Notes: generated by a model not told the origin, from the letters alone. A stretch of DNA of 64,000 nucleotides from Hyphomicrobium_A sp963759735 (GCA_963759735.1 CAVXAF010000007.1:992001-1056000), one strand, 5' to 3'; shown: positions 43,788 through 52,629, numbered from the stretch's first letter. Numbers and translations are program-made.

Positions 43788-44433
43788 GGGCGGTCTCGCC
43801 GGCGAACAGCGCGCGTGCCTTCTCGAGGTCGGCCGGTGCGTTGACGTTGAAGAACGGGTCGATGCTACCACCGCCGATGTCGACGGGAGCGAAATCGGCA
43901 ACCGCACAGCCTTGCGCGTCGGCGAAGCGATGCAGCGCGCGAACGTTCTGAGCGAGCGTCTCGGCGAGAACGTCGGCAAGTTCGATGCGCCACAGGCCGG
44001 CCACCGGATGGCGCTCGCCTTGCGAGGCCGCGATCGCGCATGGGGCGTCGGCGGCAAGCAGCGCTGCCTTCAGCCGGGCAACGAGATCGAGCGGCAGAAA
44101 AGGGCAATCGACCGGGACGCTGGCGATGAAGGCTGCTTCCGGCGTTTCGCGTTGCGCCCAGGCAAGCCCCGCATGCAGACCGGCCAGCGGGCCAGCATAG
44201 CCCTCGATGCTGTCGGGTACGACGGGCAGGCAGTAGCCTGAAAAACGCGCCGGATCGCCGTTGGCGTTGATGACGATGCGCCCGACCTGCGGCCGCAATC
44301 GCCCCAGCACGTGCAGCAGCATCGGGCGACCGCCGATGTCGAGCAATGCCTTATCCTGCCCTCCCATGCGCGAGGAGCGGCCGCCGGCCAGCAGCAGGCC
44401 CGTCACTTCGCCATCGATGTCCCGCGTCTGCAT
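43780..44433 (-). CDS. mobA: Molybdenum cofactor guanylyltransferase MobA
   Basis: The 217-residue nucleotidyltransferase begins with the GTP loop VTGLLLAGGRSSRMGGQDKAL. It includes VPDSIEGYAGPLAGLHAGL and SVPVDCPFLPLDLVARL, where the Asp coordinates magnesium. It attaches GMP to molybdenum cofactor for DMSO-reductase-type enzymes. It forms an overlapping pair with mobB, and moaA is 1 kb away on the same strand, giving a small cofactor locus. Confidence 0.94.
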   Translation of the reverse strand: MQTRDIDGEVTGLLLAGGRSSRMGGQDKALLDIGGRPMLLHVLGRLRPQVGRIVINANGDPARFSGYCLPVVPDSIEGYAGPLAGLHAGLAWAQRETPEAAFIASVPVDCPFLPLDLVARLKAALLAADAPCAIAASQGERHPVAGLWRIELADVLAETLAQNVRALHRFADAQGCAVADFAPVDIGGGSIDPFFNVNAPADLEKARALFAGETARG

Positions 44434-44562
44434 GGGAGCGATTTAGGCCCGGGGCGCGACGACCGCAAGCAGTGGTCGTCGGGCGCCATGCGGGTCGGCG
44501 TTGTGGCCGGCGCCTCGGCGAGGATATAAAGGCGCGCTATTCGTCGAGCGAAAGAGGCGTCC

Positions 44563-45669
44563 GTGACGGACAAAGTGAACCGCCGCAAGTTTCTCAAAGT
44601 GGCCGCGGCGGGGACCGCCGGGGTCGGCATTGCCGCTCCCGCCATCGCGCAGACCAAGCCGACGCTCGACTGGCGGCTGGTCTCCAGCTTTCCCAAATCG
44701 CTCGATACGATTTTCGGCGCCGCCGAGGCGTTCGCCAAGGCCCTGTACGAGATGTCGGATGGGAACTTCCGGGTGCGCGTGTTCGCGCCGACGGAGATCG
44801 TGCCGGGCCTCGGCGCCGCCGACGCGGTGAGCAACGGCAGCGTCGAGGCCGCACACACGGCCTCGTACTACTACTGGGGCAAGGACCCGACGTTTGCGCT
44901 CGGCACGGCCATTCCGTTCGGGCTCAACTACCGCATGCAGAATGCGTGGATGTATCAGGGCGGCGGCATCGATCTGATGAACGCGTTCTATGCGCGCCAC
45001 AAGATCTACGGCTTGCCGGGCGGCAACACCGGCACGCAGATGGGCGGCTGGTACCGGCGTGAAATCAACAGCCCGGAAGACTGGCGCGGCCTCAAGATGC
45101 GTATCGGCGGATTGGCAGGCGCGGTCATTGCCAAGCTTGGCGGCGTGCCGCAGCAGATCGCCGGCGGCGACATCTACCCTTCGCTCGAGAAGGGCACCAT
45201 CGATGCAGCGGAATGGGTCGGCCCCTACGACGACGAGAAGCTCGGGTTCTCCAAGGTCGCCAAGTACTACTATTACCCCGGGTGGTGGGAAGGGCAGGCC
45301 ATGCTGCACTTCTTCATCAACCTCGATAAGTGGAATGCGCTGCCGAAGAACTACCAGGAGATGGTGCGCACTGCGGCCTCGGTCGCCAACGTCGGCATGA
45401 TGGCGCGCTATGACATTCAGAACCCGCCAGCCTTGCGGCGGCTGGCGATCGGCGGCGCAGAGCCGCGGCCCTTCTCCGAGGCGGTGCTGGATGCGTGCTT
45501 CAAGGCCTCCAACGAGGTGTTTGCCGACATCTGCGCGAAGAACGCCGAATTCAAGAAGGTCTACGAGGCGATGATCGCCATCCGCGGCGAGGACTACCTG
45601 TGGTTCCAACTCGCCGAGCACACCTACGACACCTACATGATGATCCAGCAGCGCAAGGGGCTGGTGTGA
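44563..45669 (+). CDS. TRAP transporter substrate-binding protein (TakP-like)
   Basis: The 368-residue protein has a Tat signal (NRRKFLKVAAAGTAGVGIAA, cut after AIAQ) and a DctP fold. It includes SSFPKSLDTIFGAAEAFA, GLKMRIGGLAGAVIAKLGGV with the ligand-binding Arg, GTIDAAEWVGPYDDEKLG and WWEGQAMLHFF. These are typical of the TakP group, which binds pyruvate and other 2-oxo acids with a cation. The Tat signal implies folding before export. The matching permeases are 1 kb downstream on the other strand. A GTG is the start. Confidence 0.92.
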   Translation: MTDKVNRRKFLKVAAAGTAGVGIAAPAIAQTKPTLDWRLVSSFPKSLDTIFGAAEAFAKALYEMSDGNFRVRVFAPTEIVPGLGAADAVSNGSVEAAHTASYYYWGKDPTFALGTAIPFGLNYRMQNAWMYQGGGIDLMNAFYARHKIYGLPGGNTGTQMGGWYRREINSPEDWRGLKMRIGGLAGAVIAKLGGVPQQIAGGDIYPSLEKGTIDAAEWVGPYDDEKLGFSKVAKYYYYPGWWEGQAMLHFFINLDKWNALPKNYQEMVRTAASVANVGMMARYDIQNPPALRRLAIGGAEPRPFSEAVLDACFKASNEVFADICAKNAEFKKVYEAMIAIRGEDYLWFQLAEHTYDTYMMIQQRKGLV

Positions 45670-45671
45670 GC

Positions 45672-46043
45672 ATGGCGCGGTCAGATCACTGGAGACGCGT
45701 GACGGCCTCGATGCTCATGCTGGGCGCGCTGGCGGCAGGATGCGTTGCGGCTGAAAAGCGTATCGGCGCCTGGGTCGAAGTGAAATCCAACTCGATCTGG
45801 TTCGAAGATCACGCCAAGCTGAGCGAGTGGCAGCGCCTGAAGAGTGAGGGCGATGCTGCCGCGCTGGGCGCCTATGAGAAGCAGGTCTTGGGCACGCGCG
45901 AAGCCTGGCAGTTCACGAAGCCGCTTGCGGTGAAGATCCTTAGCATCGAGGCGACGACCAACCAGGTGAACGTCGAGATGACGACGCCGGGCCGGCTCGA
46001 AGGCAGCGTCTGGGTGCTCGACGCGGCAGCGCTTGCGGACTAG
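45672..46043 (+). CDS. Small exported protein, possibly a lipoprotein
   Basis: The 123-residue protein starts two bases after the binding-protein stop, so it is almost surely co-transcribed with it. The signal region (ASMLMLGALAAGCVAAEK) includes AAGC, a possible lipobox. The mature part has SIWFEDHAKLSEWQRLKS and KPLAVKILSIEATTNQVN. No family recognised. Its position suggests a tie to the TRAP system. Confidence 0.65.
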   Translation: MARSDHWRRVTASMLMLGALAAGCVAAEKRIGAWVEVKSNSIWFEDHAKLSEWQRLKSEGDAAALGAYEKQVLGTREAWQFTKPLAVKILSIEATTNQVNVEMTTPGRLEGSVWVLDAAALAD

Positions 46044-46064
46044 CGCCGCGCGCATTGCAATGTC

Positions 46065-46111
46065 GTGCTTCTTATCGGAAAACCGGTTCCCACTTTTCCG
46101 GAAGCACTCTA
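46065..46111. repeat. Palindromic intergenic repeat of Hyphomicrobiales type
   Basis: The stretch has nested inverted pieces: GTGCTTC with GAAGCAC on the outside, and CGGAAAA with TTTTCCG inside, around ACCGGTTCCCAC. I recall near-identical AAACCGGTTCCCACTTTT elements scattered between genes in many Hyphomicrobiales genomes. Its right end overlaps the stop codon of the cupin gene and it lies between convergent genes, so it may form the 3' end of both transcripts. Confidence 0.65.
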
Positions 46112-46561
46112 GGTGCTCGCCTTCTTCCCAGCCATGAGCTGGGCGATGGCTGCGTCGGCGTAGTGCTCCAGCTCGGGTAACAGCACGACGCTCTCCTGCT
46201 CGTTCGGGTCCGTGCGCGCAATGACCGCCGAGATCGGCTTGTCGGAAATGTTGATCGGCAGATGCGGCACGCCGGCCGGAATATAGAACAGGTCGCCCGC
46301 TGCGGTTACGGCCTGATGCTGAAGCTTGTCGCCGTAGAGCGCGACCGCTTCTCCTTCGAGAACATAGATCGCGGTCTCGTGGCTGGCGTGCATGTGCGCC
46401 TTGGCGCGGCCACCCGGCGGGATGGTGAGCAAGTGCATGCATATGCCCTTGGACCCAGTGGTCTCGGCGGCGATGCCGTTGAAGTAGGTCAGCCCCTGCT
46501 TGCCGTCATACGTGTCGTGCGGGCGGATCAGACGGCAGGTCGTCTCGGATGGATCGCTCAT
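46109..46561 (-). CDS. Cupin-domain protein
   Basis: The 150-residue protein is one cupin barrel. Motif 1 lies in PGGRAKAHMHASHETAIYVLEGE, with His residues and the Glu, and motif 2 in GDLFYIPAGVPHLPIN, with its His. These should bind one metal. Such proteins are isomerases, dioxygenases or ligand sensors, and the activity is not readable. It lies just before the TRAP permease genes on the same strand's downstream side, so co-transcription from the permease side is possible. Confidence 0.85.
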   Translation of the reverse strand: MSDPSETTCRLIRPHDTYDGKQGLTYFNGIAAETTGSKGICMHLLTIPPGGRAKAHMHASHETAIYVLEGEAVALYGDKLQHQAVTAAGDLFYIPAGVPHLPINISDKPISAVIARTDPNEQESVVLLPELEHYADAAIAQLMAGKKAST

Positions 46562-46608
46562 GGGGCAGCCTCCAACGATTCTCAGAGTTGGAGCTTACCG
46601 CATTCGGA

Positions 46609-48396
46609 CTACGGCCTCACGATGACGGGCGGAACGGACATGTCGAGGGTCGGAGCACCGGGGCCGGTGGTCTCGGGCGGCGGTGCGCCGGGTATCGCCG
46701 GCGGGTACGGCGACAGCGAAAAACCCTGGTTCTTGAAGGCAGGCGCAGCGTCGCCGGCGGCAGGCAGTGCGCGCTGCTGCACATTGGGCGGCGCATCGTG
46801 GCGCACGAGGCCCGGGAAGGCGATGAGCAGCGCCACCATGATCAGCTGGATGACGAGGAACGGCACGGCGCCCCAGTAGATCTGGCCAGTCGTCACGGCC
46901 GGCATGGTCTTGCCTGTCACCTTGTCGACGTATGGCACGCGCGGGGCGACCGAGCGCAGATAGAACAGCGCGAACCCAAACGGGGGATGCATGAAGCTCG
47001 TCTGCATGTTGACGGCGAGGATGACGCCAAACCAGACGAGGTCGATGCCGAGCGCCTGCGCTGCCGGCGCCAGCAGCGGCACGATGATGAAGGCGAGTTC
47101 GAAGAAGTCGAGGAAGAAGGCGAGGAAGAATACGAGCACGTTGACGACGATGAGGAAGCCGACGGCTCCGCCGGGGAGCGAGATGAGCAGGTGCTCCACC
47201 CATAGGTGTCCGTTCACCCCGTAGAAGGTGAGCGAGAAGATGCGCGCCCCGATGAGGATGAACATGACGAAGGCTGACAGCTTGGCCGTCGCCTGCGTCG
47301 CCGAACGCACGATCTCAATGCTGAAGCGCGCCCGGTTGCCTTCGCTAAGTCGCTTGCCGAGAGCGAGCAGCATGGCGCCCACGGCTCCCATGGCGCCGCC
47401 TTCGGTGGGTGTAGCGACACCGATGAAGATGGTCCCGAGCACCAGGAAGATGAGCAGCAGGGGCGGCACCATGACGAACACGACCTGCTCGGCCAGCGCC
47501 GACAGCAGCCGCGGTCCGCCGGAACGCCGCGCAATCCAATTCATGGCGGCGAAGACGATGGCGAGGCAGACCGCCAGCGCCAATGTGAGGATGATGAGAT
47601 CACCGCCGGTGTAGGACGTGCGGCGCATAATGAACCAGGCAATGACGCCGCAAATGGCGGTGAGCGCGACCAGCGAGGCGTAGCCGCGCGATCCATCGGG
47701 CTCGCGGTGTTTGATCGCCTCGGCCGGCAGTCCGGGCGCGGCCTCCTTCCGGACGAGCGAAACGACAAACGCGAACAGGGCATAGAAGCCGGCCAGCATC
47801 AGGCCTGGCACCAGTGCGCCGGTGTACATTTCGCCGACCGAGCGGCCAAGCTGATCGGCGAGGACGATGAGTACCAGCGAGGGCGGAATGATCTGCGCCA
47901 GCGTGCCCGAGGCGGCGATGGTGCCCGAGGCGAAGCGGGCGTCGTAGCCGTAACGCAGCATGATGGGCAGCGAGATGAGGCCCATAGAGATGACCGAGGC
48001 GGCGACGACCCCGGTGGTGGCGGCGAGCAGCGCGCCGACAAAGATCACTGCGTAGGCGAGCCCGCCGCGCACCGTGCCGAACAGCTGGCCGACCGTCTCG
48101 AGCAAGTCCTCGGCCATGCCGGAACGCTCGAGGATGAGGCCCATGAAGGCGAAGAACGGAATGGCGAGCAGCGTGTCGTTGGTCATGACGCCGTAGATGC
48201 GCTCGGGCAATGTCCACAGCAGCGGCCAAGACAGGTTGATCGCCCCACCCGAGTAGGGGGCGAGTTCGACGCCGACGACGAAGAAGATGAGACCGACGGC
48301 GGCGAGCGAGAACGCGGCGGGATAGCCGAGCAGCAGGAACAGGATCAGCGCCGCAAACATGATCGGCGCCAGGTTCTCTGCGATGAATACGAGCAT
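46609..48396 (-). CDS. TRAP transporter large permease (DctM)
   Basis: The 595-residue protein has more than twelve membrane helices, with LAIPFFAFMGLILERSGMAEDLL, PIMLRYGYDARFASGTIAASGTL and FLDFFELAFIIVPLLAPAAQALG as DctM hallmarks. It is longer than typical DctM (about 430) because of an inserted central section near residues 215-300 and a Pro-rich tail, as in the TakM-type subunits. It carries the substrate path of the sodium-driven importer. It starts 14 bases after dctQ. Confidence 0.93.
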   Translation of the reverse strand: MLVFIAENLAPIMFAALILFLLLGYPAAFSLAAVGLIFFVVGVELAPYSGGAINLSWPLLWTLPERIYGVMTNDTLLAIPFFAFMGLILERSGMAEDLLETVGQLFGTVRGGLAYAVIFVGALLAATTGVVAASVISMGLISLPIMLRYGYDARFASGTIAASGTLAQIIPPSLVLIVLADQLGRSVGEMYTGALVPGLMLAGFYALFAFVVSLVRKEAAPGLPAEAIKHREPDGSRGYASLVALTAICGVIAWFIMRRTSYTGGDLIILTLALAVCLAIVFAAMNWIARRSGGPRLLSALAEQVVFVMVPPLLLIFLVLGTIFIGVATPTEGGAMGAVGAMLLALGKRLSEGNRARFSIEIVRSATQATAKLSAFVMFILIGARIFSLTFYGVNGHLWVEHLLISLPGGAVGFLIVVNVLVFFLAFFLDFFELAFIIVPLLAPAAQALGIDLVWFGVILAVNMQTSFMHPPFGFALFYLRSVAPRVPYVDKVTGKTMPAVTTGQIYWGAVPFLVIQLIMVALLIAFPGLVRHDAPPNVQQRALPAAGDAAPAFKNQGFSLSPYPPAIPGAPPPETTGPGAPTLDMSVPPVIVRP

Positions 48397-48410
48397 CTTC
48401 CCTGCCGCCC

Positions 48411-49034
48411 CTAGCCGCGCTTGCCGGATGGGAGCGTGTCAGGTGCCGAGCCTTCGCTGGCGGGCAACTCCAGATGCCCCGCCCGGGCCGAGGCTGCAGC
48501 GGGGTGGCCGATGCCCAATTTGTCGTCGGGAAGATCGCCGTTGATGATGGCGATGCGCTTGATGAGTTCGGAGATGCCCTGCACGAACAGCAGGGCGAAA
48601 GCGAGCGGGATGAGGAACTTCACCGGCCACTGCGGCAGGCCGCCGTAGTTCGACGACTGCTCGTTCTGCAGCCACGAAGAGACGAAGAAGTCCCACGACG
48701 TGTAGGCGACGAGAGCTGCAGTCGGCAGCAGAAAGAAGACGTGGCCGACGATCTCGATGGCATTGCGTGCCCAAGGGGGAAGGCGCTCGTTCACGATGTC
48801 GATGCGGATGTGCTCGTTGAGGGCCAGCGTCCAAGGTGCCGCCAGCAGGAACACGGCTGCGAAGAGCCACCACTGCACCTCCAGCCAAGCGTTCGAACTG
48901 GTATCGAAAAGCTTGCGGATGATGGCGTTGCTGGCGCTGACGAAGGCGGCGACGACGATCAGCCAGGCGACAGATTGGCCGATCCAGCGTGTCGTGGCAT
49001 CGATCCAGCGGCTCAGCGTGATGAGCGCCTGCAT
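48411..49034 (-). CDS. TRAP transporter small permease (DctQ)
   Basis: The 207-residue protein has four membrane helices (WLIVVAAFVSASNAIIRKL, VQWWLFAAVFLLAAPWTLAL, and two more) and the DctQ segment NEHIRIDIVNERLPPWARN. A polar C-terminal tail follows. It pairs with the large permease just downstream; together with the convergent binding protein they form a full TRAP system, probably for a 2-oxo acid. Confidence 0.92.
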   Translation of the reverse strand: MQALITLSRWIDATTRWIGQSVAWLIVVAAFVSASNAIIRKLFDTSSNAWLEVQWWLFAAVFLLAAPWTLALNEHIRIDIVNERLPPWARNAIEIVGHVFFLLPTAALVAYTSWDFFVSSWLQNEQSSNYGGLPQWPVKFLIPLAFALLFVQGISELIKRIAIINGDLPDDKLGIGHPAAASARAGHLELPASEGSAPDTLPSGKRG

Positions 49035-49283
49035 GACGTTTCCCCGCGCCTCACGGCTGCTTGCCGGTCATGCGTCTGGCGCACGCCCTGCTCCGTGATG
49101 GTCTCCCCAGCTCCGTATATAGAGCCGCGCCAACGACTTCCAGGGCGAACGAATTGCTGCGCCATCCACCACAGCCAAGCCCGATAGTCGGTAATTAATC
49201 ACCACGGTTGAGCCTGAGAGATTGATTGTGGCGCGCCATAGCTTAGATGGCGCAGTATCGCGCCAAAGCCCCTGGAGCCTGCA

Positions 49284-50855
49284 ATGTCGTTTTCCAAAGA
49301 TACCGTCCTTCACGAACTTCGGCGTATCAAGGGGCCGGACCTGCAAGGCAACATCGTCGACCTGGGCCTGGTGTCGGAAGTCCTCGTCAAGGACGATCGG
49401 GTCTACTTCTCCATCACCGTTCCGGCGGCGCGCGCCGAAGAGCTCGAACCCTTGCGCAAGGCGGCCGAGAGCATTGTCGCCAAGGTGCCGGGCGTTATCG
49501 GTGTGAGTGCGGTTCTGACGGCCGAGGCGCAGCGGGGACCTGCCGGCGCCACCGCGGCACGGCCGCCGGAAAGCCCGCGCGTGGCCCAAGCGCGGGCGCG
49601 CGGCGATAATGGCAACGGCGGATCGCACGCGCATGATCACGGGCACTCCCATGACCATGGTCATAGCCACAGCCACGCGCCAGGGCCGGCGCCCCAGCCG
49701 GCCGGTACCGGGCCAAAGCCGATGGCCGAAGTACGGGGAGTAAAAGCGCTCATCGCCGTCGCTTCGGGCAAGGGCGGCGTCGGCAAGTCGACGGTTGCCG
49801 TCAACCTGGCGCTGGGCCTGCAGGCCGCCGGCAAGAAGGTGGGCATCCTCGATGCCGACATCTACGGTCCCTCGCAGCCGCGGCTGCTCGGCCTCAAGGG
49901 TCAGCCGCAGGTCATCACGGGCAAGACGCTGAAACCGATGGAAGGCTACGGCCTCAAGGCCATGTCGATGGGCTTCATGGTCGATGAGGAAACGCCGGTC
50001 ATCTGGCGCGGACCGATGGTGGTCGGCGCGCTCAATCAGATGCTGCGCGACGTCGCCTGGGGCGAGGACGGCGAACTCGACGTGCTGATCATCGATATGC
50101 CACCTGGTACCGGCGACGTGCAGCTCACCATGGCGCAGCAGGTGCCGCTGTCGGGCGCGGTGATCGTCTCGACGCCGCAGGACCTGGCGCTGATCGACGC
50201 GCGCAAGGGCCTGGCCATGTTCCGCAAGGTGGGCGTGCCCGTGCTCGGCATCGTCGAGAACATGAGCACCTTCATCTGCCCCAAGTGCGGCGAGCGCTCC
50301 GACATATTCGGGCATGGCGGCGCGGAGGCGGAGGCGCAGCGGTTGGGCGTGCCGTTCCTGGGCGCCGTGCCGCTCGATATGGACGTCAGGATGCGCTCCG
50401 ATAGCGGCCAGCCGATCACGGCGACGTTGCCCGACAGCGCGCATGCGCAGGTGTTTCGCGACATCGCCAAGCGGACGTGGGCGGAACTGGAGACGGCCAA
50501 ACAGAACGCCGTTCGCCCGCCCCGGCTCGAGATCACCGGGGGCGGGTCAGGCTTGACGGTCGAGTTCGCCTGCCGGTCGCACTACGAGTTCACCGCCGAG
50601 ATGCTGCGCGTCATGAGCCCGTCCGCCGAGGTGCAAGGGCATTCGGCCGACCAGCGCGTCACGGTCGGCGGCAAGCGCAACGTCAAGATCAAGGAGCTGC
50701 GGCCGGTGGGCAATTACGCCATTCGCATCGCATTCGACGACGGCCACGATACCGGCCTGTTCACCTGGACGTACCTGATGCAGCTCGGGCGTGAGAAGGA
50801 CAAGCGCTGGGGCCAATACCTCGAAGAGCTCACGGGGAAGGGGCTTTCTCGCTGA
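49284..50855 (+). CDS. mrp: Iron-sulfur carrier Mrp/ApbC with DUF59 and DUF971 domains
   Basis: The 523-residue protein has three parts. Residues 1-90 form a DUF59 domain (DLQGNIVDLGLVSEVLVKD). A linker then carries a His-rich stretch, HAHDHGHSHDHGHSHSH. Residues about 150-400 form the P-loop ATPase with IAVASGKGGVGKSTVAVNLA and the cluster-binding pair FICPKCGE. The C-terminal 100 residues form a DUF971 domain (LTVEFACRSHYEFTAEMLRV, FTWTYLMQLG). This order equals that of plant HCF101. The family moves 4Fe-4S clusters to apoproteins. The His stretch could bind metal. Confidence 0.93.
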   Translation: MSFSKDTVLHELRRIKGPDLQGNIVDLGLVSEVLVKDDRVYFSITVPAARAEELEPLRKAAESIVAKVPGVIGVSAVLTAEAQRGPAGATAARPPESPRVAQARARGDNGNGGSHAHDHGHSHDHGHSHSHAPGPAPQPAGTGPKPMAEVRGVKALIAVASGKGGVGKSTVAVNLALGLQAAGKKVGILDADIYGPSQPRLLGLKGQPQVITGKTLKPMEGYGLKAMSMGFMVDEETPVIWRGPMVVGALNQMLRDVAWGEDGELDVLIIDMPPGTGDVQLTMAQQVPLSGAVIVSTPQDLALIDARKGLAMFRKVGVPVLGIVENMSTFICPKCGERSDIFGHGGAEAEAQRLGVPFLGAVPLDMDVRMRSDSGQPITATLPDSAHAQVFRDIAKRTWAELETAKQNAVRPPRLEITGGGSGLTVEFACRSHYEFTAEMLRVMSPSAEVQGHSADQRVTVGGKRNVKIKELRPVGNYAIRIAFDDGHDTGLFTWTYLMQLGREKDKRWGQYLEELTGKGLSR

Positions 50856-51129
50856 GCGGCGTGAGGCGTCGCGACAGCCACCGCCCGAGCCCATAGGCAA
50901 GGGATCCCCAGGCCGTCGCAGCAACCCAGCTGGCAGCGATGAGCGCGGGCTGGAAGTTGTTGATGTACCTTGCGGCCTCGACGAAGCCGGTGATGGCCGC
51001 CGCGGCGAGGACGACGTACAACCAGCGCCGGCAGATAAGACCAACCAGCAGCGCGGGAACGACAATCAACGGATCGAACGCTCGTTCCAGCAAAAGGGAC
51101 GCGACGAGAAAGGCATAGGCGGCATCCAT
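50830..51129 (-). CDS. Small membrane protein of unknown function
   Basis: The 99-residue protein has about three membrane segments (FLVASLLLERAFDPLIVVPA, LYVVLAAAAITGFVEAARY and IAASWVAATAWGSLAYGLG). It converges on mrp and overlaps its 3' end by 26 bases. The start could be the ATG at 51138 or 51129. No family recognised. Confidence 0.6.
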   Translation of the reverse strand: MDAAYAFLVASLLLERAFDPLIVVPALLVGLICRRWLYVVLAAAAITGFVEAARYINNFQPALIAASWVAATAWGSLAYGLGRWLSRRLTPLSEKAPSP

Positions 51130-51415
51130 CGGCCCCAATCCTGAAACAAGCCCCAGAACGAGGCTGGTCCCGGCAGCATGGCGCCGGAGCCGCTGCCAGG
51201 GCTAGGAAAAGCGGCTGTTTGGCGCAAAATTTGGGTGGGTAGTGGCGGCAACGATCCACGTTCCACCCTTGACTTGAGCCCGTTTCTTTTCGATGTTTCG
51301 GCTTATTGCAGCCTGTATCTGCGCCGGTTGGCCCAAATGGTCGGTCGGCTATCAGTGCAGAGAACGACACTTCAGCGAATCCACACGTCATCGAAACCAC
51401 ACAAGGAGAGACGAC

Positions 51416-51955
51416 ATCCGCCGACCAATGCGTGCCGCGCCCGAGCGCGAGCCTTCCGGCCCCCGGATCAACGATGCGATCCGTGCCAAAGAAGTCCGAC
51501 TGATTGACGAGACTGGAAATAACGTAGGTGTGGTCGCGCACACTGACGCGCTTGAGCGGGCTGTGAAAGCCGGCCTCGACCTTGTCGAGATTTCGCCCGA
51601 GGCCGATCCGCCCGTCTGCAAGATTCTCGACTACGGCAAATATAAATATCAGGCGCAGAAGAAGGCCGCCGAGGCACGCAAACATCAGAAGATCGTCGAG
51701 ATCAAAGAGATCAAGATGCGTCCCGCCATCGATGATCACGACTACGACGTGAAGATGCGCGCGATCAAAAAATTCTTCGAGGAAGGCGACAAGGTGAAAG
51801 TCACCCTGCGCTTCCGCGGCCGCGAGATGGCGCACCAGCAGCTCGGCATGGAAGTGCTGCAGCGGGTGAAGGGCGACCTCGAGCCGATCGCCAAGGTGGA
51901 ATCGGAGCCGCGCCTGGAAGGCCGGCAAATGGTCATGGTTCTGGCGCCGCGCTAG
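51416..51955 (+). CDS. infC: Translation initiation factor IF-3, non-AUG start
   Basis: The 179-residue protein binds the 30S subunit and checks start codons. GPRINDAIRAKEVRLIDETG, LDLVEISPEADPPVCKILDYGK and IKEIKMRPAIDDHDY are IF-3 signatures, and the C-terminal domain ends in MVMVLAPR. The best start is ATC at 51416, seven bases after AAGGAG, giving (M)RRPMRAAPE, which matches the alphaproteobacterial RRP- start. A rare AUU/AUC-type start is the known means of infC self-control. The nearest ATG, at 51428, has no ribosome site. It heads the infC-rpmI-rplT-pheS-pheT cluster. Confidence 0.95.
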   Translation: MRRPMRAAPEREPSGPRINDAIRAKEVRLIDETGNNVGVVAHTDALERAVKAGLDLVEISPEADPPVCKILDYGKYKYQAQKKAAEARKHQKIVEIKEIKMRPAIDDHDYDVKMRAIKKFFEEGDKVKVTLRFRGREMAHQQLGMEVLQRVKGDLEPIAKVESEPRLEGRQMVMVLAPR

Positions 51956-51987
51956 GCGGTCACCGGCGCCATTTCCCGCGAGGGTGG

Positions 51988-52422
51988 ATGGTGTCTGGAC
52001 AGTCAAATCGAGCAAAAACGCGCGGTCCCTGGGTCGTCCCCGTGGCCGCCGTTTTTTTTGCGCTAACGGCCATGGCTTCCGATCCGGTCGCAGCGCAGAG
52101 GGCGGTGCCGACCGCGCCGTATGTTCCGCCCATTGTCGCGCAGCCGCCTCCTATCCCGCAGCTGCCGACTGGCACGGGCGGACTCCAGGCGCCCGACTTT
52201 ACTCCCGCTCCTATTGCGCCAACGCCTGTCGCCCCGACGGCGCCCGCGCCGGGCGCCGCCATGCCGGTGCCGCTCATTCGCTTTCGCTGCGAAGTGGCGC
52301 CGGGCGACAGCACCTGCCGCGAGCAGGGTCCCCCCGACGGCGGCGGCGATGAAACCTGCGACTGCACCCGCGACTTCTGCTACGCCGATCCCGCCGGCGC
52401 CCGTTTCTGCGAGAAGTCCTAG
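51988..52422 (+). CDS. Secreted Pro-rich, Cys-containing protein
   Basis: The 144-residue protein begins at an ATG after GAGGGTGG and has a signal peptide (VVPVAAVFFALTAMASDPVAAQ). A long Pro/Ala/Thr linker leads to a compact C-terminal part with six Cys (IRFRCEVAPGDSTCREQG, ETCDCTRDFCYADPAG, FCEKS). The Cys spacing suggests a small disulfide-stabilised domain. It lies between infC and rpmI, an odd place for a secreted protein. No family recognised. Confidence 0.7.
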   Translation: MVSGQSNRAKTRGPWVVPVAAVFFALTAMASDPVAAQRAVPTAPYVPPIVAQPPPIPQLPTGTGGLQAPDFTPAPIAPTPVAPTAPAPGAAMPVPLIRFRCEVAPGDSTCREQGPPDGGGDETCDCTRDFCYADPAGARFCEKS

Positions 52423-52484
52423 ACGGGTTAACCGGTCCTATGACCGCTTGCGGATTATGGGCAGCGCCCGTATAAGGACGCCCG

Positions 52485-52520
52485 AAGCCGCCCGGCGGGG
52501 CATGCCGTGGCGGCTTTTTT
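52485..52520 (+). terminator. Rho-independent terminator before rpmI-rplT
   Basis: AAGCCGCC pairs with GGCGGCTT across a 16-base loop that can itself fold, followed directly by a run of T (GGCGGCTTTTTTGC). It lies after the secreted-protein stop and about 110 bases before rpmI. It can end the infC transcript or act as an attenuator in the rpmI-rplT leader. Confidence 0.75.
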
Positions 52521-52629
52521 GCTTTGACAGCCTCAACTAGGTGGCTCCTCCCCAACGGGGACGTTTCCGGTCGGCCATGTGCCGCACGCGAATTAGGGCC
52601 AGCCGACAGTGACGAAAGGATCGAGCCAA

